Of a DNA stretch of 64,000 nucleotides, positions 22,273-34,967 are shown piece after piece. This DNA comes from Avena insularis (Eukaryota > Streptophyta > Magnoliopsida > Poales > Poaceae). Where the stretch lies: the NCBI GenBank assembly GCA_023614405.1, contig CM042691.1, positions 174,254,927 through 174,318,926 of the forward strand. The letters run 5' to 3'. The notes under the pieces were generated by a model. The model was not told where the DNA came from. It searched no databases and saw only the letters and a list, made by a program, of their open reading frames with translations. The position numbers and the translations under genes were made by a program. Within the stretch, counting starts at the first letter, position 1; every line of letters begins with the position of its first letter.

Positions 22273-23472
22273 TGAAAGGGCATTTATGTGTTTCACATTA
22301 TTTTGATGTTTGTTGACAACACTTGGATTAGTTTAATACTTTGCTAGAGGTTTCAGGAATTATCAGATTTATTGTGGCCAACATATGTACAATTGGTGGG
22401 ATGACTTAAATAGGAACAAAAAAAAGGAAAAAAAGATCTGCATCTGGTCGGACTGTCCGGCTGGAGTGTGCCGGACTGTCCGGCCCATCCGGAGTTTCTG
22501 CCCGAAAGAGGCCGGAGTGTCCGGCCATGGAATTTCGCCAGTTTTTCTCACCAGGTGTGGAAGTTCTGTGTGGAACTTCGGACACTACCCGGACACTGGT
22601 CGGACACTGGCCGGAAACTTGGCCAGGCCGGAGTGTCCGGCTGGTGTGGAGCGGAATGTCCGGTCTGGCCGGATTGTTCGTCTCACACAGGCCGGACTGT
22701 CCAGCTTGAGTGGCTCCAACGGCTCTAAATTCTGGGACCCTATAAAAGGACCCCTTATTCTACCTTGGAACCTGCTCGTCCAGTTCAAGAACAGCAGCAC
22801 ATTTTGAGCCACCAAATCCACAAGATCTCCTCATTCATCCATCCAAAGTCGTTGATCTTTGGAGAATCGAAGGAGGAGGCCTTGATCTACAACTTCACCA
22901 AAAGAGATCTTTATTTCCCCCTCATTCACTTGAGGGCCCCTTGCTCTAGTGTTTCTTTGGAAACCCTAGCTTTGATTTGGTTCTTACAAGCTTGTCTTTG
23001 ATTGTTTGACAGCTTGCTTGTATTTGGGACCCTCCAATTAGGTTGTGGATGTGTGCCCCAGGCTCGTTGTAAAGGTGCCGGCTTCCACCTCTAAGGTTTC
23101 CGATATAGTGGAAGGTGAATTGATCCCCTTGGGGTGAGGTTCATCGGAGAACAAGGGAGGCCTCTCGTGGCGTTGGTGGTTTGAAACCACCCCCTCTCCA
23201 AACGTAGACGTACTTCCCCTCAAAAGGAAGGAACTACGGGAAACAAATCCTTGTGTCTCCGCATCCACTACTTTGGTTACTTCTATCCTTTACCGCACTT
23301 ACTTGTTCTTGCTTAGTGTTGTGCTAGTTGTTGCTTGTTTGTCATATAGGTAAATTCACCTTAGTTGCATAATATAGAGAGTTTACCTTTCTTGTCAAAC
23401 CCTAATTGAAAAAGAAGAAAATTTGAAGTAGCACCTATTCACCCTCCTCTAGGTGCCCATACGATCCTTTCA
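22273..23472 (+). repeat. 5' LTR of SIRE-type element
   Basis: 1200 bases, TGAAAGGG … CCTTTCA. U3 carries a cluster of GTCCGG/CCGGAC palindromes (22446-22705) directly before a TATA box at 22741. Its pair is at 42932-44121. Confidence 0.93.
22741..22749 (+). promoter_or_regulatory. TATA box of 5' LTR
   Basis: TATAAAAGG, conserved at the same place in the 3' LTR (43385-43393), about 470 bases after the LTR start and just after the GTCCGG cluster. It is the probable core promoter for the element's transcript. Confidence 0.75.
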
Positions 23473-23474
23473 AT

Positions 23475-23490
23475 TGGTATCAGAGCCACG
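23475..23490 (+). other. Primer-binding site (initiator-Met tRNA type)
   Basis: TGGTATCAGAGCCACG lies two bases after the 5' LTR end and matches the usual Copia/gypsy primer site complementary to the 3' end of initiator-Met tRNA. Confidence 0.9.
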
Positions 23491-23574
23491 ACTCTTTATT
23501 CGGGCTTTACCGCCTAAGAGTATATGGGTAGCAAAGTAGGGTAAGGTGATGGTGAGTCTATCCACTCGGTGACC

Positions 23575-25794
23575 ATGGATGATCTCAATAACTTGGAAAC
23601 AATATTGAGCTCCACCTTGGGCAACGATATCAAACAATTGCACAAGTTAATCGAGCAACTTGTTAAAGATAAAGATGGCTCATCATCCCCTTCTCCTCAA
23701 GAGGATCCTCCATCTATGGTACCTAAGGGTAATACTCCGGTATCACCCGAGGGTATGGCAGTGGGGGGTAAACAAGACAACACTAATTCCTCCACACAAA
23801 ATGATGGTGGGAAAGGTGAGCACCGTGATTCATGGTACTCTCCCGACCCTCCAATCCCTCACCCTCATGTAAACAATAGAGGTGACCCACCTAAGCTTTA
23901 AGCATCTACTACTTTTGCTCAATGACAATCTCTAATGAAAACTCATGTGTGTAGCTCTTGCATTGAACTTTGGAACATCATCGAACAAGGACTCTATATT
24001 GGGGATCCAAACAACTTGACAAGAAGAGAAGTTGTCAATAGTCAACTCAATGCCACCGCATTGCACATGATTCAACAAGGTTTGGGTACAAAAGGTTACC
24101 CTCACATTGAACACCTCAACACCGCCAAGGAAGCTTGGGATGCTCTCACGGAGTTATATGTTGGAAATGAGAGCATGAGAAGGAACCGGTATGATGCACT
24201 AAGAAATGAAGACTAAGGCTTCTATATGAAGGATGGTGAAGATCATGAAGACATGTATCAAAGGCTCAAGTCCACTGCCATCGCCTTTAGGAATGTGGGT
24301 GCCTCACATGTGGATGATGCTTGGATAAAAAGGAAATATGTGAGTGCACTCATGCCCTTTGAGCCCACCGACTTGAAGAGCCTACAAGGAAGACACAACT
24401 ACCATCTCATGACCTCCAATGAAGTTATGTAAGAGATGGCCTCGTTCAAGGTTGCCGCCAAGAATGCCAAAGATGCCCATGCTCGTGCCCTTGGTATGAG
24501 CAATGTTGTCAACCTTGCCTTAAAGGCCAAAGTTGTGGATCATGGAGATGAAGATGATAGTGATGAAGGCCTCTCCATGGACCACCCCAATGACGTTAAG
24601 ATTGCTCATAGTCAATATATGGCCTTCTATGCAAATAACTTTTAGAAGAACCACACCAAGGCCAAGATGGAAATGCAACGAAGAAGCAACCCAAATGGGA
24701 AAAGAAAAAATACCACTAGATTGAGAACTTTCTTCAACTGTGGTGACCGCTATCACTTTGTGGCGAGTTTCCCCTATGAGAAGAAAGAAGATCATGGGGG
24801 TAAGATCGTGTTGAAGAAAACTCCCAAAGCACCTTACAAGAAACCCTTCATCAAGAAGAATCCCATCAACAAGAAGTTGGGAGAAATTGTCTTGATCACT
24901 CATGAAGAATACTCCTCCGACAATGAACATGAGGAAGAGGAAACATCTATTGGTGTGGCTGCTCTAGCCACTACTTCTACTCCGACATTCTCACTCTTCT
25001 ATTCTCCAAATGAGAACACTCCCATCAAGAACGTCACTTTCCTTATGGCAAGAGGAACGGAGGTATCCTCATCATCTCACTCCACTCCCTTAGCTAATGA
25101 TGAAAGTGATGATGAGATGTCTCTTGATGTAAAAAGGGAATTAATTGCTTTGGAAGAGTTTATGACTAACTTACAAGGGGATGCTAAGATACATTTTGGG
25201 AACATCTTAGATCAACTTTCCCACACACAAGATCTTCTAGATGTAAGGTGTAAACTTGGGCATGAACACATGATTGAGCTAGAGGCCCTAAAAAATGCTC
25301 TAGAAGAAGAACAAGAGACTAGGATGTCTCTTGAACTAACACTTGAAGGGCTTGATGAGGCCAATGACATTATTTTCAATAGACTCATCAAAGAACATGA
25401 TCATGCTATTGCTAAATGCAACAGGGCTAAAAGGGATAAGATTGAGTTTGGTGTGGCTCATGAAAAACTTGCCGAGGATTTTAGTTTGATTGACAAGGCT
25501 CACAAGGCTTTGGAAAGTGAACTCTTGTCACTCACAAAGTCCCATGAAATGCTTCAAACTCAACTGGCCAATATTTCTTCACCTAGTAATTTCATTCCTT
25601 CTAGAAGTACAACTATTCTTGAATAAAATGCTAGGTTGAAGGGGGAGCTATCCAAGGCCACATTTCCACAAGGTAACAAGTCCATCGATGACCTTTTGAG
25701 TAAGCAAAGGCCTAGTGGTGAGAAAGGGGGCATTGGTTTTGTCTCTAAAGCCAAGAAGAAGAACAACAACAAGAAGAAGGCCAAGACCGCATAA
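23575..25794 (+). pseudogene. gag of SIRE-type element, broken
   Basis: From ATG 23575 the frame holds the UBN2-type Copia gag (AWDALTELYVGNES, about 24130-24180; TDLKSLQGRHNYHL, about 24370-24410), a basic stretch, and a zinc-knuckle remnant (FFNCGDRYHFVASFPY, about 24727-24775) in which the first and last Cys of the usual CX2CX4HX4C are replaced. A long acidic, coiled-coil-like part (about 25090-25600) follows, then a Lys-rich run. In-frame stops occur near 23901, 23926, 24215, 24430, 24643, 25624 and 25792. Its product would form the particle core; here it is not made in full. The same gag type supplied the fragment at 3736-4653. Confidence 0.88.
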
Positions 25795-25812
25795 GAGAAG
25801 AACAAGGTCATT

Positions 25813-27330
25813 GTGGATAGTAAGACCACAAGTGATAAAACTATGTCTCATGATGACTTTGCGGGAAGTGCTAACCCTCACTATGTTCTAATGCGTGACT
25901 ATTATGGTGATGTGTATGCACAATATGTTGGACCATATGATGGTTATATTGCTTGGTCTATTTGGGTACCCAAGACCCTTGTCGCTAACAAAAGAGGACC
26001 CATTGAAAAATGGGTAACTAAAAATTAGCTTGATATTTTGTAGACTTATGCTTCCGGAGGGTCAAAGTGGGTGCTTGATTGTGGTTGCACAAGTCATATG
26101 ACCGGAAGCTCATCTATTGTTAAGGACTTAAAGCCAAATGATGATCAAATCACCGTGACATATGGCGACAAGTCAAAGTCTATGGTAATGGGTTTCGGCA
26201 AGGTAGTGGTTTCTCACGACGTTACACTCGTGAACGTCATGCTTGTTGATACCCTTGGATACAATTTACTTTCAGTCCGTGCTCTTGGAAAGATGGGCTT
26301 TGCTGTCTTTATTGATAATGATATTGTGGTCCTCATGTGGAGCAAGTCTCTCAAGGTCGCTTTCGTTGGGTACGTCGAACATGACTTGTATGTGGTGGAC
26401 TTTTCGGGGCAAACCACTACAAGTGCGATGTGCTTATTCGGAAAGGCCGATGTGGGTTGGTTATGGCATCGTCGACTAGCCCATGTTAGTATGAAAACTT
26501 TGCAAAGTCTCCACAAGGAGGGCCATATTGTTGGACTAAAATAAAATGTTTCCTTTGCCAAAGATCGTGTTTGCAGGGATTGTGTTCTAGGAAAAATGCA
26601 TGACGCTCCCCACAAGACAAAGAACCACATCAAGTCAACCAAGATCTTGGAGCTTCTTCATGTGGATCTCTTTGGTCCTCCATCTCATGCAAGTCTTGGT
26701 GGGAAGAAATATTGTTTGGTGATTGTTGATGACTTTTCAAGATACTCCTGGGTATATTTCTTCAAGTTGAAGAGTGAGACCCAAAAGACCTTCATCGACT
26801 TCATCAACATGGTTCAATGTCAATACAATCTTCCCGTGTTGATTATAAGAAGTGACAACGGCACCGAGTTCAAGAACTACACCTTGAATGATTTCCTTAG
26901 TGATGAGGGGATAAAACACCAATATTCCGCTGCATATACCCCTCAGCAAAATGGTGTGGCCGAGAGGAAGAACCGGACTCTTATTGAGATGGCTAGGACC
27001 ATGTTGGCGGAGTTTAAATCTCCATACAACTTTTGGGCCGAAGCCATCTCCACCGCTTGCCATGCAGCAAACCGACTCTACCTCCGCAAAGAAATCAACA
27101 AGACTCCATATGAAATACTTACCGGTAACAATTCCAACATATCTTACTTCCGGGTGTTCGGTTGTAAGTGTTTCTATCTCATAAAAGGTGTTCGTTTGTC
27201 CAAATTCAAGTCCAAAGCATTAGAGGGTATTTTTGTTGGCTATGGTCTTGAATCTCACACTTATAGAATCTATGATAAGCTCTCCGGAGCCGTCATAGAA
27301 TCTTGTAGTGTGACCTTCGAAGAATATGAT
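25813..27330 (+). pseudogene. Protease and integrase of SIRE-type element
   Basis: In the same frame as gag. The protease has WVLDCGCTSHMTG at 26068: the catalytic Asp (26077-26079) is kept but the next residue of the usual Asp-Ser/Thr-Gly is Cys. The GAG-pre-integrase His pair (WHRRLAH, about 26464) and the Cys pair (CRDC) stand on either side of a TAA at 26542. The integrase core shows the DDE set: Asp 26665 (VDLFGP), Asp 26854 (SDNGTEF) and Glu 26962 (GVAERKNR). A CR-type FGCKCFYLIK region follows. Stops near 26026 and 26041 precede the protease. The central core itself (26596-28071) is uninterrupted for 491 codons. Confidence 0.9.
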
Positions 27331-28071
27331 GGTCCCCAAGGGGGGCGTGTTGATGCTTGTGATGCAGATGATGAAATGCCTCAGGATGCCATAGGAAGAA
27401 TGGATGTGGGATATATCCGCCCCGTTGAGGAACCCCTTATGGCGGATCGAGAAGAACTATGCTCCACTCAAGTGGAGCCCTCATCTTCACAACATCAACA
27501 AGATCCATACACCGAGGAGGGCAATGACTTAAGCCAAAGACAAGATGTGGACCCTCAACATGTTGATAAAAGTGACAACTCTAGTCAAGAGGAGCTTGAT
27601 TCATTCTCCAGGATGTCAAGTGGTGCCAAGTCAATTGTTCAAGGAAGATCCATACAAACTTCCTTGAGAAAAGCTCAAATCGATGCTAGAAGAGTGCTTG
27701 ATCAAGACCAAGGTCAATCTTTGCCTCTTAATGAAGAGAATGATTTCCGTGATGATCAAGGTCAAGTTGATGGTCAAGACGAGGACCAAAATGATGAAGA
27801 GGGACCCCCAAGAAACAACGAGGAGATCCACGCTCATCGTGAAGCTAGAAAGGAGAGAATGTTGGAATTAAGAGACCACTCTCTACAAAATGTGGTTGGT
27901 GACCTAAGGAAAGGCATTTCCACAGGAGCACAATTGAAGAGGTTCAGTGAACACCAAGCACACATCTCCATGATTGAACCAAAGAAAGTGTGGGAAGCTC
28001 TTGAAGATTCGGATTGGTTGGAAGCTATGCACAAAGAGCTCAACAACTTTGAGAGAAACAAAGTATGGTAG
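27331..28071 (+). pseudogene. Linker between integrase and RT (SIRE-type)
   Basis: An uninterrupted acidic and Gln-rich part of the pol frame, with many DQ and ED repeats (about 27690-27800), ending in the start of the RT module (EPKKVWEALEDSDWLEAMHKELNNFERNKVW) and then a TAG at 28069-28071. It is the usual hinge of Copia pol between integrase and RT. Confidence 0.8.
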
Positions 28072-29512
28072 TTAGTTGAGAAGCCAAAAGATTGCCGCAA
28101 TGTTATAGGCACGAAGTGGATATTCAAGAACAAGCAAGATGAGCATGGAATTATAGTAAGGAACAAGGCAAGATTGGTTGCACAAGGGTTCTCTCAAATT
28201 GAAGGCATTGATTATGGAGAGACATATGCACCCGTGGCTCGCCTTAAGTCCATTCGTATCCTTCTTGCTTATGCGGCACATCATAACTTTAAGTTGCAAC
28301 AAATGGATGTAGAAAGTGCATTTCTTAATGGTCCATTAAATGAGTTGGTATATGTAAAGCAACCCTCGGGATTTGAGGATCCCAACTTCCCAAACCATGT
28401 CTACAAACTTGATAAGGCGCTCTATGGGCTCAAGCAAGCCCCACGCACGTGGTATGAGCACCTTAGAGAGTTGTTGTTTGATCGTGGATTTGAGGTTGGG
28501 AAAATCGATCCCACTCTTTTTACTAAGAAGGTCAATGGGGAGCTGTTTGTATGCCAAATATATGTTGATAATATTATATTTGGCTCATCTAACAAAGATT
28601 TTAATGATGAATTCTCAAAGCTTATGACTAGTAGGTTCCGTATGTCTATGATGGGGGAGTTGGAGTATTTCTTGGCTTTGAGATCAAGCAAGTAAGAGGA
28701 GGGGTATTCTTCAACCAAGACAAGTATATTCAAGATATGCTCAAGAGATTCAATATGCAAGACTTAAATGGAGCTCCTACTCCCATGGCTACAAAGACTC
28801 ATCTAGAACAAAATCCAAATGGTAAAGATGTGGATCAAAAGGTATTACAGGTCCATGATTGGTTCTTTGCTTTACCTTTGTGCATCTAGACCCGATATTG
28901 TGTTGAGTGTAGGTGTGTGTGCAAGATATCAAGCGGCTCCTAAAAAAGCCATTTGATGGCGGTCAAGAGAATCTTTCGATATTTGGTTCATACCCCACTT
29001 TATTGTCTTTGGTATCCTCGAGGGTCAACATTTGCCCTTTGTGGATACACGGACTCGGATTGGGCTGGTGATAACGATGATAGGAAATCAACATTCGAGG
29101 CTTGCCAATTCCTTGGTAGGTCCTTGGTATGTTGGTCTTCTAAGAAGCAAAATTGTATCTCTCTCTCCACCGCTGAAGCCGATTATGTGGCTGCTGCTAG
29201 TGCTTGCACTCAATTGCTATGGATGAGACAAACTTTAAAGGAATACGGTGTCCACTGTGACAAAGTGCCTATTCTATGTGACAATGAAAGTGCCATCAAG
29301 ATTGCCTATATCCTGTGGATCACACAAGGACAAAGCATATTGAGATCCGTCATCACTTCATTAGGGATCATGTTGCTCGAGGTGATATTGAGTTATCATA
29401 TGTGCCAACCAAAGACCAACTTGCCGACATCTTCACGAAGCCACTTGATGAAGCAAGGTTTTGCTATTTAAGGAATGAACTAAATATCATAGATTCTAGG
29501 AGCTTGACTTGA
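28072..29512 (+). pseudogene. RT and RNase H of SIRE-type element
   Basis: RT motifs in order: KWIFKNKQDEHG (28117), RLVAQGFSQ, MDVESAFLNGPLNELVYVKQP (about 28300), LYGLKQAPRTWYEHL and the active site YVDN at 28561-28572, where the usual second Asp is Asn. A stop at 28693-28695 is followed by frameshifts. RNase H is readable at about 28953-29300 (YTDSDWAGDNDDRKST; STAEADYV, in which the usual Glu is Asp) and the final HTRTKHIEIRHHFIRDH and LADIFTKPL at 29315-29512 lie in another frame. Reverse transcription by its own product is impossible. Confidence 0.92.
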
Positions 29513-30693
29513 TCACCTTGCATTCTCACCTATGTCGTGATTCTTATTTGGTTTAGGTGTAGGCATGGATATAGGGGGAGTGCGGTCCTAATTGATTGGA
29601 TTATCTCTCCCCCCATTATGCCCAAAGCAATCAAAATAATTCCTCTTAATATCATTTTGTGATATGTGAGCTTAAATGATGAGTTTCGGTAATGGACCCA
29701 AGATATATCTTCATGGTGCCAAGCCGAGTATACTCAAATATGGTGGCCTAGAACACCGCCCTCTCACATTCGAGAGGTTGGTGCTTACTCATGTTTGTTA
29801 TTTGTTAATCCGTATCTTTTTGGAGCTTTCTTGAACATCTTTGTGGATTCCTATCGCTCTTATTGGTTTTTCACAGTACATCCTCTGAATCCTAGGCCTA
29901 CTCTCATCTACAAACATGCTCGTCTTGCCACACATTTGTCCAAAAACTTGAATCTGGGGTTTCTGGTCGAAGGGGGCCGGAGTGTCCGCTCTGTACCAAT
30001 CGGAGTATCCGGCCTAGCCGGACTCTCCGCTTGATACAGATCGGACATTCCGGTCGGGCTGGACTATCCGGCGAATATCTCCCGGACTGTCCGGTCCCTG
30101 CGGTTTCGTTCTGATTATAGAGGTCGGGGAGAAGTGGACGGTTCAGTCCTCCTTCTTCTCCCAAACTCTCTCCTCTTCTTAGACCACTGCCCCCGATCAG
30201 GATCTCCACCGAGAGAGCTTCTCCACCCGGGATCTTGCCGTTGCCGCCGGCCATTTTCCTCTCCTTGCCGCTGGGATCCTTTCCCCACCGGTGAAGGCCC
30301 TCATGGACGCCAGTATCATGCCACTTTTTTCTCTTTATCTCTTGGATTGGCCTAGATGATTTTTATTGGGCAATGCTCTACCTAGCTCCATGGATACATC
30401 ACTCCCGCGTGCAATATACTTCCTGGTAGTAGTCTTAGCAATCCCGATCTGTCCCGATTGAACTCACACGAGCAGCCCGAAAAATTCGCCTAGAATCTAT
30501 CGAAATGTCCGACGTATTCGGGCCAGACACTCCGGTCGTGCCGGAATGTCCGGCCGATACAAGACGGACTGTCCAGCTCTAGCAGATTGTCCGGCTCAGA
30601 TTTTCCGGACTGTCCGGTAGTTTCAATCTGTATCGATCCAGATTTCTCTGACTACTATTTTGTTTATATCCTGGACATTTGTGCTTATCCCAT
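29513..30693 (+). other. Spacer of SIRE-type element with GTCCGG clusters
   Basis: Lies between pol and the accessory ORF. Two clusters of GTCCGG/CCGGAC-type palindromes (about 29967-30100 and 30520-30625) resemble those of the LTR U3. A TC-rich leader-like stretch follows the first cluster. No domain is coded. Confidence 0.6.
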
Positions 30694-31836
30694 ATGCTAT
30701 CCCTCTATTCTAGTTCCACATGTGGTTCTCGTCCTCGCCATCCTCGGGCTGCCAAGAAGCCAGCAAGACGCAGGTTCCGGTATGATGAGGAGCGTGACAT
30801 TCACATTGATCCATCTGTGGTCAGGAAGGCTGTTCGTGACCGTGCCACAGCAAAGCAAGAGAAGATGAGGCAGCTAAAAAGAGATGAAGCCAAGCGGATG
30901 AAGTTTGAGTCCTTGACTACTCTAGAAAACTTGGGTACCGAGGAGTATGTGGAGATGAGGCTCCAACAATTCTATTCCCTGCCTAGCACCTCAACTGATG
31001 AGCGCTTCTGGAGGACCGAGCAAGCCCTGCTGTTTTCTGAGCTCTACGGTACCTTCCAGACTCCTACTTGCCCCATGCAGTGGTTGGACCTGGAGAAACT
31101 TCATGCTCACAAGTACTTTGAGGATGCTCTTTGGGTGACTGAGAAGATGGGGCTGCACACCATCTTTTAGGCAAAATAAGACTACAATGTTGAGTTGGTC
31201 CAACAGTTCTATGCCACGGTGGTCTTTGGGGAGACTATTGACATTCCTCTAGAGTGGATGTCTGGTACTACCAGGGTTCGCTCTAACATGGTTCAGTTTG
31301 CTCACATTCTTGGATTACCTTTCAATCCCAATGGCCCCAGTGGTATCCGGATGCATGTACATGGCCAGTCATATGATAAGAATCATCTGGCCCCTATTTA
31401 TTCTCAGAATGGTATGGTTGGTCAAACCACCAATATCAAGCTCATTTACAACATCTTGCTTCGCATGTTCCGTCACACTCTCACCCCCAAGGCTAGCAAC
31501 AAAGATGCAATGAGAGGTGCGGAGATCAACCTGATGGCTCACGCTCACTCTATGTATATTCATGGTCCAGCTCATCCAGGTGGTGCTATTGACGTTATGG
31601 ATTTCATCTATCAAGACTTGTACAAGTGCATCACTGACAAGAAGTGTCCTCTATTTGCCGCATATGTGATGAAGCTCATTGCTTCCCTCACTCCTGTCAC
31701 TCCCTTGCTCTATCAGGATCTTGTTCCCCACACGGCTGCCAAATTACAGAGGAAGGGGGCCCCTACCACCAAGGCTCCTCGTGGCTACCCTCCAGCTCAG
31801 GACGTGTTTGGGGATGATGAGATTGAAGCTGATGTC
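30694..31836 (+). pseudogene. Accessory ORF of SIRE-type element, first part
   Basis: From ATG 30694 one frame runs to the gypsy insertion at 31836 with two stops close together (31168-31170 and about 31177). The product starts basic (AAKKPARRRFRYDEERD), continues with a charged helix-like part (QEKMRQLKRDEAKRMK) and holds FYSLPSTSTDERFW, YFEDALWVTEKMGLH, IPLEWMSGTTRV and QFAHILGLPFN, the sort of text found in the extra ORF of grass SIRE/Maximus elements and the 'putative plant transposon protein' families. It is sometimes called env-like, but I see no signal peptide or membrane anchor. It continues at 42016. Confidence 0.7.
31832..31836. repeat. Target-site duplication of gypsy element, left
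   Basis: ATGTC, repeated exactly at 42011-42015 after the 3' LTR. The accessory ORF frame is unchanged across the insertion once one copy of the duplication is left out. Confidence 0.92.
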
Positions 31837-34800
31837 TGTAACAACTCTAGTTTTATTAAATTGTACTTAGGATTTGATTTGTGCATCATGAGCATTGCAT
31901 GCATCCCTTTGAACTAAAGAAAATGTGCATTATTAAACAAGTAGGGGAAACAAAACCCTAACCACAAATTCCCTTCCTCTTTAAAAATCAATTCAAATGG
32001 TTTTCGATATTTTGAAAAACCCAAAAATGTTTGGAACCCAAATGGTTATAAAGGGTCCCTTAGTGTTTACATATATTTTACAAATCCTCTTGTACTTTGG
32101 AAATATTTAAAACAGAATACAAATGAAATATGCAAAAGAAATTAGAAAATAGAAATAGAAAAAGGTTTTCAGTAAATAAAATTTGATCCTAGATCCACCT
32201 GGGCCGAGCCCCTTCTTTCCTCCTCTTTCTACCGCCCACACGCAACATCCAGCGTAGCCAGCCCAGCGGCTCAGCGTACCGCCCGCCTGCACCGCCCTCT
32301 CCCCTTCGTCTTCCTCCTCCTGTGCAAGCTCCTCCTGTCAAGGCCGCCATTGTCGATCGGCGCCGCCTGCATCCCACCGTCCGCCGCCGCGTGGAGAAGG
32401 ATAAGAGCTGCCCTAGCACGTCTGCTTCCCATCCCTATCCTCTCCCCCTCTCAGACGACCTCCCTCTCGCGTTATACTCCTCTGACTGAAACCCTAGCCG
32501 CCGCTCGCTGCTCGTCGTCGTCGCCTCCGATCAGCCCGTGCCCTGCCGATAGTGCTACGAGCTCCGCCTCGTCGCCCCGATGCTTCTCCCAGAAGGAATC
32601 GTCCCTGCTCGCTCGCAATCATCACCATCGACTCCATCTCTCCCGCACCCGACGAAAACCGCCTTCGCCATTACTGTCGACCCCGTCCTCCTCCGCCTTC
32701 GCCGAGGCCAGACACGCATCGAGGTTGAGTCCCCGGTCCTCCTAGACAACTCCATTGTCTTCCTCCCTCTCTGGTCCGTTCCTGCATCGAACGCCACTGT
32801 CTGCCGCATCTGCCCGTCGTTGAGCCGCCGTTTCCGGCGACCAATAGCCAGCGGCGCCGCCATAGTTAGGTCTGTCGTGTCGCCCTCGCTTGAATGCCCC
32901 CTTCCGCGTAGCCCCGCGAGTCCCCTAGCGCCGCCAACCGCCACCACCTGGCCGTTCTCCGGCGAGCCCATGTGGCGCCACCATGGCGTCGGCGTGGCGC
33001 ATGTGTGTGCCTGACGGGGGCGCTGACCAAGTCGTGCCTGCGTGGCAGTGACGTGGTCCTGACCCCACCTGTCTGTGACTGGGGCTAGACCCAGGCATAG
33101 TAAGAAACGACCTCCACCCTACGCTGACGTCACAGTGATGCTGTAAACTATTTTAAATGGTTTAATAATTTCAGAAATTGACTAAAATTTGTAAAATTCA
33201 TATCTAATTATTTATAAGTCAGAAAAATGTGTATAATATATCAAAATGTTCAGAATAATGAGTTCTACCTAATTAAACTATAATCATGCATTGTTAAACA
33301 ACTTCAATTGCAAGTTTAATTAGAAGAAGAAATCAACCCCTCCCATATGCCTCCGGGGTTTTCCCAAATTAGGGTTTGTACCCCTCGGGACCCCGATTAA
33401 TTTGTCAAGCATGCCTTAGGGGTTTATTTCAATACCATTCAACTTGTCATATCATCATCCTTGCTTGAGCATTTCATCGATGCCATGTGTTGATTGTTTC
33501 CCTTCCTTTTCGGTGTTTGCTTCTTCTCCAGTAGAATACGATATCGGAATCGAGATCGAGTCCAAGACTGAAGATCGAGATTGAAGACCGATATCTACAC
33601 CATCGAAGCTCGAAGACAAATACTTGATCAACTGTAATCATGTCAAGTACCAGATGTCCGAAGCTCTGCTTTCTGGATATCAACAGGCAAAGGCAAGCGA
33701 AACCCCACACATGATATAATCCTATGTTTTCGAGCATTTCAATTCTTGCCATGTGCATATGATTCCAAAGTCTTTTATCAATGGATAGAGTAATCCTATC
33801 CGATGCATGTTTCCTTTGAAGCCTATACTCCCTGATCCACTGCTCCTAGCATAACTAGGGTTTGAGCTTGTGAAGCGTTGCTAAAGCTATTTTATCTGTT
33901 GTGCTTAGCCATGCTTAGTTGTTACCACTGATCCATCCTGTTGATGAATCAGAGATACGAATGAACCTAGTTTGACAGGATGACGTGGTAAGACCAGAGA
34001 TGAAAGTTAAACATGCTAAGGCTTGTATGGGAGGCCACTGTGGGTTGTGGTTTTTGCAGTCCCATACTTGCCACTACTAGGACTTGAGTTCTTGCCTATG
34101 GACCAAGACGAGCATACAGCCACACTGGGGCCTGGAAACCCCCTCGACCAACTAACTTGCCTACTAGATTCCACGAGTCACATAGTTAGGGTGTTCCATT
34201 CGACATACGCATTCTGGTTCTTCTCAAAGGAGGTGAAGGAGGTGCATTCATACGGGTAGGTAAGCTTGGCAGGGAATGGGAGATGCCTGACATCCGTAAT
34301 CTCAAACCCTGTTCACAGCATTAGGGACCGACTTCGGGACTCGACCCGTTACAGCGGCATCTGCCTAGTGCGTGACTCATGGTCTCGGCGAAAGCAAGGT
34401 AAAGGTCGTGGTCAACCACTCTCTGCCGGCCTTCCCAGGAAGAGGGCTAATGTTAACTGGCATTATGAATTGGTTGGTACGTGTGGGTAAATTTGTACAC
34501 CCCTGCAGGGTCAAATCTTTTTGAAAAGCCGTGTCCACGGTTATGGACAATCTTGGAGAACAGATTCAAAGATCAAAGTAAGTGTTACCATAGAAGATGA
34601 GTTCTTCACGGCATCGACATCGACGAGTAGTTTGGGGTTCCCAGCCGGCAGACTGGGATCTATGGATTGGACACCATCGTTATGCTTTAGGACTCTTAGG
34701 CCATTTGTTAAGTTTGCTATACTTAATAGCATAATTTTCCTTCCGTTGTTTGATGTTTGTGGACAGTGACCTCTGATTGTAATATTTTGGTTCTCTGCTC

Positions 34801-34947
34801 AGTTATGAGCTCGCTGTAATAATTTTTGTGTCGTAGGGTCACTGTTGTGTTATCAATTTCTCTCTCTGTACACTTTCGAGATTAGGTTAGGCTTATGTTC
34901 AGACGAAGGTCTGGGATTTGTCTAGCCTTAATCCCGGGGATGTCACA
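31837..34947 (+). repeat. 5' LTR of gypsy element
   Basis: The AT-rich start is followed by a GC-rich part (32190-33060) with long chance open frames on both strands, then an AT-rich tract and a section with 'gaatacgatatcggaatcgagatc'. It lacks about 305 bases that the 3' LTR has after about 41335, and has about 95 bases near 33290-33400 that the 3' LTR lacks. Confidence 0.9.
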
Positions 34948-34952
34948 GGTTT

Positions 34953-34967
34953 TGGTATCAGAGCAGT
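34953..34967 (+). other. Primer-binding site of gypsy element
   Basis: TGGTATCAGAGCAGT, five bases after the LTR end, matches the initiator-Met tRNA primer type. Confidence 0.88.

Noticed and set aside
22385..22807. Open frames across the SIRE LTR U3 rich in CPAG/VRPIRS-like text
   Set aside because: They are translations of the GTCCGG palindrome cluster and are broken differently in the second LTR.
26214..26642. A 142-codon minus-strand frame in the SIRE pol region
   Set aside because: It is the antisense shadow of the protease-integrase frame.
32350..33014. Long open frames on both strands in the GC-rich part of the gypsy LTR (and at 39167-39673)
   Set aside because: Both strands are open because the DNA is GC-rich; the frames lie inside an LTR, differ between the LTR copies and have no recognisable domain.
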